This document shows positions 1 through 7,227 of a DNA stretch of 19,757 nt, in pieces. Source of the DNA: an uncultured Arsenicibacter sp. (lineage in GTDB: Bacteria > Bacteroidota > Bacteroidia > Cytophagales > Spirosomataceae); the NCBI RefSeq assembly GCF_945952095.1, contig NZ_CAMFHL010000121.1, positions 1-19,757 of the forward strand, written 5' to 3'. Every line of letters starts with the position of its first letter. The first letter of the stretch is position 1. Both the position numbers and the translations under genes were made by a program. The notes beneath the pieces are model-generated. The model had not been told where the DNA came from and did not search any database. It saw only the letters and a program-made list of their open reading frames with translations.

Positions 1-651
1 ATCGGCCGGTGAGTTGGGTTTGTTGACTTAACCGGTGGTGAACTGGGGACGCGGGGTACACCCGAAATCCGCGTGAAAGAGGCGGCGGAAGCGGCGGATA
101 TTCTCGGATTGACGCTGCGGCTCAATCTGGGTTTTGCCGACGCCTTTTTCCGGAACGATGAAGCGCACCAGCGCCGGATTATTCAGCTCATTCGGGCATA
201 TCAGCCAGAGATACTGCTGATCAATGCACCCGCTGACCGGCACCCGGACCACCGGCGTGCGGCAGAACTGGTGCTTGATGCGGGATACTATGCCGGTCTG
301 CGCGGCATCATAACCCACTCCGACGCAGGGGAACCCCAACCGGCATGGGCACCGAAAGCCATTTACCATTATATCCAAGACTGGTGGCTGAAACCGGATA
401 TGCTCATTGACGTAACACTGGTCTATGAACAAAAACTAAAGGCGGTTAAGGCATTCCGAAGCCAGTTTTATGATCCGGAGAGCACAGAGCCGCAAACCTG
501 TATTTCGGATGCGGGCTTTTTCAGCCGGATCAATGCCCGCGCGGGTATTTTCGGTGAAGCCATTGGCGTACGCTATGCAGAAGGCCTGCAGCTAAGCCGC
601 TATACGCCGGTGCAGTCACCGGTCAACTCAGTTTTTTCAGGAATTTTCTAA
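1..651 (+). CDS. bshB1: BshB1-like bacillithiol biosynthesis deacetylase (PIG-L/LmbE family), 5' end missing and frame interrupted
   Basis: BshB1 removes the acetyl group from GlcNAc-malate in bacillithiol synthesis, a zinc-dependent cytoplasmic step. The visible protein has the family blocks in order: VDLTGGELGTRGTPEIR at 25-75, NLGFADAFFRND, the zinc-site motif HPDH at 241-252, HYIQDWW, and a C-terminal GVRYAEG. The N-terminal AHPDD motif would lie left of the window. The frame that encodes VDLT has a TGA at 10-12, well inside the conserved domain, so the gene is not open to the window edge. Either a CGA arginine codon mutated to TGA, or one base is missing: the +1 frame reads SAGE, which would continue naturally into VGFVDLT. 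Translation could restart at GTG 73, but that product would lack the N-terminal metal-binding half. The next gene begins 13 bp downstream on the same strand. Family assignment is firm; functionality is doubtful. Confidence 0.8.
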
Positions 652-664
652 CCAAGCCTGCAGG

Positions 665-1471
665 ATGAAGAAAATATACCGATTGAGTATTTTGCTATTC
701 GTTTGTTGTTATCTGCTTTGTGCAACGGCACAGGGACAGAACCACTATCACCACAATGTGGTCTGGGGCAGTCTGGCGTTAACGGACACCATAAACAAAC
801 GATTGCGCTGGGAAGTATTTTTACAACACAGGCGGCAAAATAGTCCTGATAATGAAGCAAATGCGTTCAGGGCTCCGCAGTTTTCCAGCTACTGGACATG
901 GGTAAGTTACAGCCTTACGCCGAATGTAAAGCTCTGTCTATCGCCCTTCGGCTACTTTAAAAGCTGGTTACTCGCCGCTGACCCTGCCGAATTACGTAAA
1001 GAGCCAATTCAGGAGGTAAGACTGGCAATCCGGCTGGATCATGAACAACGATACCGGAAACTGACCTATACTAACCGGTACAGTCTGGAACGCCGCTGGC
1101 GGGACCTGGCTAACGACGGGATTTATCAGCCCAACTGGCGGGTCCGGTACCAGGCACGAATCGAAATTCCGGTACGTGCCTCCTGGATACACCGTCCGCT
1201 GAGTGTTACCGTCTTCGATGAAGTTTTTATTCAGTTTGGTAAGGCGGTCCGCCGCAACCCGAATGTGTTTGACCAGAACCGTATTTATGCCGGCCTCAGC
1301 TACGGCATCAGTAAACACCTGAAAGCGAGCCTCGGCTACATCTATCAGATTCAGCAACGGAATTCGGGTAAAGAATTCGATCACGCAAATGTGCTGTTCG
1401 GTGTTCTGACAGCCGATAATTTCTTTTCCAGATTCCGGAAGACCAAAAAACCAGTATCCGTTTCACCTTAA
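665..1471 (+). CDS. DUF2490 family outer-membrane beta-barrel-like protein
   Basis: This 268-residue protein starts with a clear signal peptide: MKK, a hydrophobic stretch at residues 8-21, and likely cleavage near AQGQ. The mature part has alternating, aromatic-rich strands typical of a small outer-membrane barrel (for example WEVFLQHRRQN, YWTWVSYSLTP, YRKLTYTNRYSLERRW). The block FDEVFIQFG...RNPNVFDQNRIYAGLSY at about residues 184-213 matches my memory of the DUF2490 family of Bacteroidota. The family has no defined biochemical role. The C-terminal tail is basic (FRKTKKP) and ends without the usual terminal aromatic residue, so the barrel assignment is inferred from composition. Gaps of 13 bp upstream and 11 bp downstream suggest co-transcription with the deacetylase and the rhodanese-thioredoxin gene. 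Confidence 0.8.
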   Translation: MKKIYRLSILLFVCCYLLCATAQGQNHYHHNVVWGSLALTDTINKRLRWEVFLQHRRQNSPDNEANAFRAPQFSSYWTWVSYSLTPNVKLCLSPFGYFKSWLLAADPAELRKEPIQEVRLAIRLDHEQRYRKLTYTNRYSLERRWRDLANDGIYQPNWRVRYQARIEIPVRASWIHRPLSVTVFDEVFIQFGKAVRRNPNVFDQNRIYAGLSYGISKHLKASLGYIYQIQQRNSGKEFDHANVLFGVLTADNFFSRFRKTKKPVSVSP

Positions 1472-1482
1472 ACCAACAGCAT

Positions 1483-2205
1483 ATGACTATCAAATTCTTT
1501 TTCCGGCAGCTTGCCGTTTTCGTTCTTGTAGCCCTCCGTGTCCATGCACAGACACCTGAGGCCAAAGACGTTGTTCCGATTACTTCCTTTACGGCGAAAT
1601 TATCCGCTCAGAAAAGCCCGCAGCTGATTGATGCCAGAAGCGCGGAGGAGTTTGCCCTGAACCATATTCCCGATGCGGTAAATATTAACCTGCAGACGCC
1701 CGGCTATGCGCAACTCATCAACGGGTTAAACAAAGCCAATCCGGTTTTTGTGTATTCGATTGCCAATGGCCGGAGTGTCGCCCTGGCGGGTGATTTGCGC
1801 AGCCGGGGATTCAGGGAGGTATATGTGCTTGACGGTGGAATTGGCGCATGGACCGGTAGCGGCCAGACGCTTATTACGACCGCAAAAAAAGGTCTAACAC
1901 TCGATGAGTATACGAAAATTATAGCTGCCAATGACCGTGTACTGGTCGACATCGGCTCCAAATTCTGCGGATCCTGCAAGAAAGTAAAGCCGGTACTGGC
2001 AAGTCTGCGTCAGCAGTACGGCCAATCACTGACTATTCTCGAAATTGAGCTGGAAGAAAGTCCGGCCCTGATCGGGGCCCTAAAAACAGTAACGGCTTTC
2101 CCGTATCTGATCCTGTATAACCGCGGCGAGGTTGTGTTGAAGCACGCTGGCTTACAGGACCTTGAACCAACGCTTCAGCAATCGCTGTCCGTTGCTGCCA
2201 GATAA
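1483..2205 (+). CDS. secreted rhodanese-thioredoxin fusion with degenerate rhodanese active site
   Basis: This is a 240-residue protein with an N-terminal signal peptide (residues 1-23, ending VHAQ), so probably periplasmic. Residues about 32-128 form a rhodanese-like domain, with LIDARSAEEFALNHIPDAVNI and VYVLDGGIGAW. At the place where active rhodaneses carry CxxGxRS, this protein reads SIANGRS, so residue 92 is Ser (TCG codon) rather than the persulfide-forming Cys. Residues about 135-235 form a thioredoxin domain with an intact CGSC pair (Cys162, Cys165). The likely role is disulfide or persulfide exchange by the thioredoxin part, with the rhodanese part as a binding scaffold; this is inference. 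It is the last gene of the plus-strand group and converges on the serine acetyltransferase of the encapsulin operon. Confidence 0.85.
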   Translation: MTIKFFFRQLAVFVLVALRVHAQTPEAKDVVPITSFTAKLSAQKSPQLIDARSAEEFALNHIPDAVNINLQTPGYAQLINGLNKANPVFVYSIANGRSVALAGDLRSRGFREVYVLDGGIGAWTGSGQTLITTAKKGLTLDEYTKIIAANDRVLVDIGSKFCGSCKKVKPVLASLRQQYGQSLTILEIELEESPALIGALKTVTAFPYLILYNRGEVVLKHAGLQDLEPTLQQSLSVAAR

Positions 2206-2250
2206 ACGATCTTTTATGAATTGTGGCAATTGAATGTCGCCCGAATACAT

Positions 2251-2277
2251 CAGGTGCAGCTCATTGAGCTGCACCTG
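2251..2277. terminator. perfect 12-bp hairpin between convergent genes, probable bidirectional terminator
   Basis: CAGGTGCAGCTC at 2251-2262 and its exact complement GAGCTGCACCTG at 2266-2277 enclose a 3-nt loop. The hairpin lies 45 bp after the rhodanese-thioredoxin stop and 31 bp after the serine acetyltransferase stop on the other strand. Neither side has a long T run, so rho-independent action is inferred from position and stem strength. Confidence 0.65.
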
Positions 2278-2308
2278 TGTTGTGTTGACACCTAGGGTTC
2301 CTATGGCT

Positions 2309-3124
2309 TCAGATCGTTATTTCGTCTTTCACATCAATCCGCAGCTGATGGGTGTTGAACACATGCGAATTCGGAGCAACACTTTTCGTCAGAAACACAC
2401 TGCCACCGATGACACTGTTCCGGCCAATTACAGTTTTACCGCCCAGAACCGTTGTCCTCGCATAAATAATTACATTGTCTTCAACGGTCGGATGGCGTTT
2501 GGTTTCGGCCAGTTCCTTGGCGACCTGTAACGCTCCGAGGGTGACGCCCTGATAGATGGAAACATTGTTGCCGATAACGGCTGTCGCCCCGATGACAATC
2601 CCCGTGCTGTGGTCGATCATAAACGGAACGCCGATCTGAGCGGCCGGATGAATATCGGTTCCGGTATTGCGGTGGGCATATTCGCTGAGAATACGCGGTA
2701 ACACCGGTACCTCTAACTCCGTGAGCCGGTGGGCAAACCGGTAGACGGCAATCGCGTAGAAGCCTGGGTAAGACGCAATGACCTCATGAATGCTGGTGGC
2801 TGCGGGATCAAACTCATAAATTTTTGCCGCATCCCGCCGGAGGTCGTGATAGATGGCTTCCAGAGAGCCATAAAAACAAGCTACAATGCTGTCAATCGGT
2901 ACCTCCGCCGGATCCAGATAACTCAGCAGAATATTCTCCAGGTCAATCTGGTTTTTTTTCAGCAAGCCCTGATACGTCTCCTTTTTATGAAGGCGCGTAT
3001 TCGGAAACAGAAAATCAAACAGATTGGTCAGCCAGCTGATTGAGTCCTGAAACTTAGGCGTTGCTTCCCATTCTTCCTTGTGCGTCTGATGCAGAACATC
3101 GATAAAATGCTGGATTGGTGCCAT
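2309..3124 (-). CDS. cysE: serine O-acetyltransferase (EpsC/CysE type), last gene of the encapsulin operon
   Basis: The enzyme makes O-acetyl-L-serine from serine and acetyl-CoA, the carbon acceptor for sulfide in cysteine synthesis. The 271-residue protein has an alpha-helical N-terminal half, then a left-handed beta-helix of hexapeptide repeats from about residue 155. Family motifs are visible: GTDIHPAAQIG, FMIDHSTGIVIGATAVIG with the catalytic Asp-His pair, VSIYQGVTLGA, and KRHPTVED near residue 212. It lacks the long inhibitory C-terminal tail of enterobacterial CysE and ends at DEITI. The start ATG is 8 bp after the cysteine desulfurase stop, so the two are almost certainly co-transcribed. 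Serine acetyltransferases of this type recur beside family 2A encapsulins. A role in supplying cysteine to the compartment's desulfurase, or in rebuilding cysteine from released sulfur, is inferred. Confidence 0.9.
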   Translation of the reverse strand: MAPIQHFIDVLHQTHKEEWEATPKFQDSISWLTNLFDFLFPNTRLHKKETYQGLLKKNQIDLENILLSYLDPAEVPIDSIVACFYGSLEAIYHDLRRDAAKIYEFDPAATSIHEVIASYPGFYAIAVYRFAHRLTELEVPVLPRILSEYAHRNTGTDIHPAAQIGVPFMIDHSTGIVIGATAVIGNNVSIYQGVTLGALQVAKELAETKRHPTVEDNVIIYARTTVLGGKTVIGRNSVIGGSVFLTKSVAPNSHVFNTHQLRIDVKDEITI

Positions 3125-3132
3125 ATGCGGTG

Positions 3133-5037
3133 CTATGCGTTTCGTTGCAGTTTATGCAGTACCTCTGCCAGCTTATCGACATCAGCACAGGTGTTGTAAA
3201 AAGCCAGTGACGGACGGACGGTACTTTCCAGACCCAGCCGGCGGAGAATCGGCTGGGCGCAATGGTGCCCAGTCCGGACGGCAATGCCTTCCTTGTTCAG
3301 CGCCTGCCCGACTTCATCGTTCGAATATCCTTTCAGCGTAAACGACAGTACACTTGCTTTCTCCGAAGCCGTACCGACCAGACGTAATCCCGGTACATCC
3401 TTCAGCAGATTGGTAGCATAGCCCAGAAGCTGATGTTCATACTGATGAATCAGATCCATACCGATAGCAGATACATAATCAATAGCTGCGCCAAGCCCGA
3501 CGGCATCGGCAATGTTGCCGGTACCCGCTTCAAACCGCGCAGGGGCCGGATGATAGATTGTCCGTTCAAACGTTACATCCTTAATCATGTTGCCCCCACC
3601 CTGCCAGGGCTGAATCTGGTTCAGCAGTTCTTCCTTGCCGTAGACAACACCGATGCCGGTCGGGCCGAACACCTTATGCCCCGAAAACACAAAGAAGTCC
3701 GCATCCAGATGCCGCACGTCTACCCGTAGATGGGAAACCGACTGCGCCCCGTCAAGCAGCACCCGTGCTCCTGCCTGATGAGCCAGATCAATGATCTGCT
3801 TCGCCGGTGTTACGGTCCCGAGCGCGTTGGACACCTGCGTAAAGGCGACCAGTTTAGTACGCGAACTCAGCAACCGGACGTACTCGTCCAGCAACAGCTC
3901 GCCGTGATCATTCACCGGAATCACCCTCAGCTTCACCCCTTTCTGTTGGGCCAGTTGCTGCCAGGGAACAATGTTGGCATGGTGTTCCAGATGGCTGACA
4001 ATGATTTCATCGCCGGGCGACAGAAACTGAGCACGCCAGCTTTTGGCCACCAGGTTGATCGCTTCGGTCGCACCGCGCACAAACACAATCTCATTGGTAG
4101 ACGCTGCATTAATAAACGCTCTGACCTTTTCACGGGCTGCCTCGTAGGCGTCCGTCGCCCGGGCGGCTAATTCGTGGGCCGCCCGGTGGATGTTTGAATT
4201 TTCGTGCGCGTAGAAATAGCTGATCCGGTCAATTACAGCCTGTGGCTTCTGGGTAGTAGCCGCGTTATCGAGCCAGATCAGCGGCTTTCCGTTTACGGTC
4301 TCCTGAAGAATCGGGAAGTCGGCCTTTATCCGGTTAGCATCAAACGGCAGTACGGGAGCACTGCCCGATGACGCCGGCCGGTGCCCCTCGCCTGAAACGA
4401 AGGGTAAGCCCTGTGGCGCGAAACCGGCTACAGCCGGAATCCCGGTCAAAAAGTAAAACCGGTCATTATCGGGGGCGGGGACAGCGGGCGGCTGGTCGGT
4501 ATACAGTGCCTGTAGCGCGGCTGCAAGCTGCGTTTCAAACCCATGATCCTGGTACGGGAGGCCGGCAGGGTGAGTCTGCTGTAGCGGTACCGAACCCGAT
4601 GAGGCGGGAATCAACCCGCTTTTCAGGTTTTCGTCCGGAAAGCTGGTCCGCGGGTTTTCCAGATTTATGTCATTTCCGTGCTGAATAGCTGACGGCGATG
4701 CCCCGCTTCCCGCAACCGATGCGGGTACCGTACCTGAGCGGTACGAGTCCTGCGGAAACGGGGCGGATTCGGGCGACGTATAGCCATGATCGTGAGATTG
4801 GCCGACTACCGGAGAAATGCCAACCCCACCGAGCGCAGGCGGGCTTATGTGAGCCGGCAGAACAGCACCGGGTACCGGAGGCACCTGCAAAGCAGGGTCA
4901 AGCGCATGGATAGCTGTCCGGGCAAAGCCTTCTGCAATCGGGTGCTCCCCCGGTAAGGCAGCAAACAGCTGATTTGCCAGGGCTTCGAGGGCTGCGGTAT
5001 CCGGCAGACCAGCTACCGTGTTAATACTTGTACTCAT
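3133..5037 (-). CDS. encapsulin cargo cysteine desulfurase (SufS-like, CyD) with long disordered N-terminal targeting region
   Basis: This PLP enzyme converts cysteine to alanine and enzyme-bound persulfide. With the start at 5037 (MSTSINT) it has 634 residues, about 230 more than ordinary SufS. Residues 232-634 are the catalytic domain: WLDNAATTQKP, SHLEHHANIVPW with the PLP-stacking His, DGAQSVSH, PLP lysine in FSGHK (Lys455), and the persulfide cysteine in RTGHHCAQP (Cys593). All key residues are intact. Residues 1-231 are rich in Pro, Ser, Gly and Ala and look disordered. They include a short amphipathic block near residues 16-29 (LEALANQLFAALPG), imperfect PASSGS-type repeats, and YFLTG near 195. 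In Synechococcus the matching N-terminal region of CyD is needed for packaging into the SrpI shell. The ATG overlaps the last 17 bases of the encapsulin gene, suggesting translational coupling. An upstream ATG at 5079 is possible, but it lies deeper inside the encapsulin gene. Confidence 0.93.
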   Translation of the reverse strand: MSTSINTVAGLPDTAALEALANQLFAALPGEHPIAEGFARTAIHALDPALQVPPVPGAVLPAHISPPALGGVGISPVVGQSHDHGYTSPESAPFPQDSYRSGTVPASVAGSGASPSAIQHGNDINLENPRTSFPDENLKSGLIPASSGSVPLQQTHPAGLPYQDHGFETQLAAALQALYTDQPPAVPAPDNDRFYFLTGIPAVAGFAPQGLPFVSGEGHRPASSGSAPVLPFDANRIKADFPILQETVNGKPLIWLDNAATTQKPQAVIDRISYFYAHENSNIHRAAHELAARATDAYEAAREKVRAFINAASTNEIVFVRGATEAINLVAKSWRAQFLSPGDEIIVSHLEHHANIVPWQQLAQQKGVKLRVIPVNDHGELLLDEYVRLLSSRTKLVAFTQVSNALGTVTPAKQIIDLAHQAGARVLLDGAQSVSHLRVDVRHLDADFFVFSGHKVFGPTGIGVVYGKEELLNQIQPWQGGGNMIKDVTFERTIYHPAPARFEAGTGNIADAVGLGAAIDYVSAIGMDLIHQYEHQLLGYATNLLKDVPGLRLVGTASEKASVLSFTLKGYSNDEVGQALNKEGIAVRTGHHCAQPILRRLGLESTVRPSLAFYNTCADVDKLAEVLHKLQRNA

Positions 5038-5947
5038 GGTAATTACCGATTTCAACGTCTTCCAGAACGGCCAGAGCATCGTCTACCAATACCGCCAGGG
5101 AGCAGTAAAGCGAGACCAGGTAAGACGCAATGGCCTTATCATTGATACCCATGAACCGCACCGATAAGCCGGGGCTTTGCTCGCCCTGCAAACCCGGCTG
5201 GATCAGGCCGACAACGCCCTGACGGCTCTCGCCGGTGCGCAGCAGGATAATCTTTGTCTTATTGTTCTGGATTGGCAGCTTATCAGACGGGATAAGCGGT
5301 ATGCCCCGCCAGGTAATGAACTGTGAGCCGAACAACGAAACCGTTGGTGGTGGCACACCCCGGCGGGTACACTCGCGGCCAAAGGCAGCAATCGCCAGCG
5401 GATGCAGCAGAAAGAAACCCGGTTCTTTCCAGACTTTTGTCAGCAGTTCATCCAGGTCATCCGGCGTTGGCGGGCCGTTGCGGGTTTTGATTACCTGTGA
5501 GGCGGGCACGCTGTTCAGCAATCCGTATTCCCGGTTGTTGATCAGCTCACTTTCCTGCCGTTCCTTGATGGTTTCGATGGCCAGCCGCAGCTGTTCGGAA
5601 ATCTGGTTATAGGGTTTGCTGTACAGGTCGGAAACCCGCGTATGTACATCCACAATGGTCTGAACAGCAGACAGGTTATATTCCCGTGGATTGTCAATAT
5701 AGTCGACGAAGGTCTGCGGCAGGACACGTTCATCGCGCGCAGAGCAGTCAACTTCAACGCTCTCTGCATCTTTAACCTTGTTCAGGCGGTATACCCCGGA
5801 TTCAACCGGTACCCATTGCAATAAACGGGTAAGCCAGCGCGGGGTAATGGTAACCATCTGAGGGACGGTACGGGTGGCAATTGCCAGCTGCCTCGCGGCC
5901 ACATCGCCGAGGGCGGTCTGCTGTTTGTTAGGAATGGTTTCTGCCAT
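5021..5947 (-). CDS. srpI: family 2A encapsulin shell protein (SrpI-like)
   Basis: This 308-residue HK97-fold protein self-assembles into a protein nanocompartment. The family 2A signature is visible throughout: VAARQLAIATRTVPQM and ITPRWLTRLLQWVPVESGVYR near the N-terminus, LPQTFVDYIDNPREY, VDVHTRVSDLYSKPYNQI, AIETIKERQESELINNREYG, HPLAIAAFGRECTRRGVPPP, ITWRGIPLIPSDK, and GEQSPGLSVRFMGIND near the C-terminus. The length and the lack of an inserted cyclic-nucleotide-binding domain place it in 2A rather than 2B. Known family 2A shells package a cysteine desulfurase, and some store elemental sulfur. The start at 5947 (MAETIPNK) fits the family; a longer frame back to 6025 would run into the exporter gene and begin with non-family sequence. 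It lies 28 bp after the exporter and overlaps the desulfurase start. The role as a sulfur compartment is inferred from family and neighbours. Confidence 0.95.
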   Translation of the reverse strand: MAETIPNKQQTALGDVAARQLAIATRTVPQMVTITPRWLTRLLQWVPVESGVYRLNKVKDAESVEVDCSARDERVLPQTFVDYIDNPREYNLSAVQTIVDVHTRVSDLYSKPYNQISEQLRLAIETIKERQESELINNREYGLLNSVPASQVIKTRNGPPTPDDLDELLTKVWKEPGFFLLHPLAIAAFGRECTRRGVPPPTVSLFGSQFITWRGIPLIPSDKLPIQNNKTKIILLRTGESRQGVVGLIQPGLQGEQSPGLSVRFMGINDKAIASYLVSLYCSLAVLVDDALAVLEDVEIGNYHEYKY

Positions 5948-5975
5948 CTTAATCTGGAGGTGAGTATGAAAAAAA

Positions 5976-6860
5976 TTAATGGAAAAGCGGAAGAATATTA
6001 CGCAGGCTGAGTAGGGTAATAACAATGCCGACGATGACCATCAGCACGCGGGGATTGACCTTGCCGCAAACGTACGCGGCAAACGGTGACGCAAATACAC
6101 CGCCCAGCAGCAGGCCGATAACCACTTTCCAGTTATCGATCCCGATCATGAGGGTAAACATGCCGGCTCCGGCAGCAGCAATAAAAAACTCGGCCGTGTT
6201 GACCGACCCGATCGTATACCGCGGATCACGCCCGCTGCCGATCAGCGTCGAGGTAACAACCGGCCCCCAGCCGCCGCCGCCAACCGCATCGACAAACCCG
6301 CCAAGGAGTGCAAGCGGGCCGACAGACCGGGTTTTCTGCTTTTGTTTTTTCTTGCCGAGCGCCTTACGGATCACTACAATACCCATGAAAAAGAGGTAAA
6401 TAGATATGTAGGGTTTGATCAGATTGCCATCAAATGAACTCAGAATATACGCGCCGGTCACCGCACCGATAATGCCCGGAATAAGCAGTAGTTTGAATAG
6501 CTTTTTATTGACATTACCGAATTTCCAGTGGGATAAACCGGATGCTCCGCTCGTGAATACTTCGGCAAGGTGGACACTGGCGCTGGCTGCGGCGGGCGAT
6601 ACCCCGAGGCTCAGCAGCAGGGAGGTTGAGCTGATGCCATAGGCCATGCCAAGGGCGCCGTCAATCGTTTGCGCAAGAAAACCCGCCCCAATATAAAGCA
6701 GCGTTTCTGTAGTAAATAAAGAGGGGAAATCAATCGTAAATCCGGAATCTTTAACCTGCCAGAAAAAAAGAATTATACCGGCAATTAATACGGTACCGAA
6801 TAACCATAATACGGGTAAATCCCCGCCAAAAATTCGCTTACGTACGGATGTTTCAGCCAT
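5976..6860 (-). CDS. TauE/SafE family sulfite/sulfonate exporter-like membrane protein
   Basis: This 294-residue integral membrane protein shows about eight hydrophobic segments. One lies at residues 16-34 (LWLFGTVLIAGIILFFW) and the last ends near the C-terminus (VLMVIVGIVITLLSL). The family's glycine-rich internal repeat appears as GFLAQTIDGALGMAYG in the first half and GGFVDAVGGGGWGPVVTS in the second. TauE/SafE proteins are associated with export of sulfite, sulfoacetate or other oxyanions, although substrates of most members are unknown. The start ATG at 6860 (MAETSVRK) gives a normal length; the frame is open further upstream to 6944. It is the first gene of the encapsulin operon, behind the promoter and palindrome at 7004-7062, and the shell gene follows after 28 bp. 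That position suggests disposal of excess sulfite or thiosulfate alongside compartment-based sulfur storage, which is inference. Confidence 0.87.
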   Translation of the reverse strand: MAETSVRKRIFGGDLPVLWLFGTVLIAGIILFFWQVKDSGFTIDFPSLFTTETLLYIGAGFLAQTIDGALGMAYGISSTSLLLSLGVSPAAASASVHLAEVFTSGASGLSHWKFGNVNKKLFKLLLIPGIIGAVTGAYILSSFDGNLIKPYISIYLFFMGIVVIRKALGKKKQKQKTRSVGPLALLGGFVDAVGGGGWGPVVTSTLIGSGRDPRYTIGSVNTAEFFIAAAGAGMFTLMIGIDNWKVVIGLLLGGVFASPFAAYVCGKVNPRVLMVIVGIVITLLSLRNILPLFH

Positions 6861-7003
6861 AGCTTTAATGAAAAAAAATGAAAATGTAGTGTCCGGGAAA
6901 CAAAAAAAACCACTTGCTGTATAAGCCCTGATCGCAGCATACACGCTTGTAAACCAAGCACTAAACCGGATACTCTGTCCACTGGATAGGCTTTATACAC
7001 TTT

Positions 7004-7028
7004 AAAATCTATTGATTAAATAGATTTT
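7004..7028. promoter_or_regulatory. palindromic operator overlapping the predicted start site of the encapsulin operon
   Basis: The stretch is an inverted repeat with 10-bp perfect arms (AAAATCTATT and AATAGATTTT) and a 5-nt centre. Its core is AATCTAT-N7-ATAGATT at 7006-7026. The same core with identical spacing recurs at 9923-9943 upstream of the NifS-like gene. On the minus strand it begins 3 bp downstream of the -7 element at 7030-7037, so a bound protein would cover the transcription start, as a repressor would. The regulator is not in the window. Confidence 0.65.
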
Positions 7029-7029
7029 G

Positions 7030-7062
7030 CAAATAAAGTAGTTTAGGGATATGATGTCAAAA
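7030..7062 (-). promoter_or_regulatory. Bacteroidota-type promoter of the exporter-encapsulin-desulfurase operon
   Basis: On the minus strand a -33 element TTTTG (7062-7058) is followed, after 20 nt, by TTTATTTG (7037-7030). The Bacteroidota consensus is TTTG, 19-21 nt, TAnnTTTG. The -33 is exact and the -7 differs at one of its six defined positions. The expected start is near 7024, about 165 bp before the exporter ATG and inside the palindrome. Confidence 0.55.
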
Positions 7063-7166
7063 TATAAAGAGGATTAATTTTTCATAGCCCGCCAAAAAAC
7101 GGGAAATATGTTTTCCTGCCCTTACCAAGAAAACTATTCAGCTGGAATGGTAACAAAATAAATTAA

Positions 7167-7209
7167 ACGGCTTCTCCGGAATCAGGTGTGTTGCTGCCGG
7201 AGAAGCCGT
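7167..7209 (-). terminator. terminator hairpin after the NifS-like/CMD/SDR operon
   Basis: A perfect 13-bp stem (7167-7179 paired with 7197-7209, reading ACGGCTTCTCCGG on the plus strand) encloses a 17-nt loop. It lies 18 bp downstream of the SDR stop on the minus strand. The sequence after the stem on that strand is T-rich (TTTAATTTATTTTG). This looks like a rho-independent terminator separating the two minus-strand operons. Confidence 0.75.
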
Positions 7210-7227
7210 ATAACTGTACTAATCAGG

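Larger units (their letters stand above)
6861..7227. other. intergenic regulatory region between the encapsulin operon and the SDR operon end
   Basis: This gap holds three things on the minus strand: the promoter and operator of the exporter-encapsulin operon (7004-7062), a roughly 140-nt leader between operator and exporter start, and the terminator hairpin of the upstream SDR operon (7167-7209). The leader includes an A-rich stretch just before the start codon. I see no convincing small gene, tRNA or known riboswitch in it. Confidence 0.6.

Noticed and set aside
3433..4170. Open frames on the plus strand opposite the desulfurase gene
   Set aside because: They lie antisense to a strongly conserved coding region and show no family motifs; they are shadows of its GC-rich codon use.
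5847..6900. Both the shell and exporter genes begin with MAET codons and share a similar T-rich upstream stretch
   Set aside because: The similarity is too short to call a duplication and is easily explained by common start-region composition.
7080..7166. Small GC hairpins (CCCG...CGGG; GGAAA...TTTCC) between the SDR terminator and the encapsulin promoter
   Set aside because: Stems of four or five pairs without a U tract or conserved context are expected by chance.
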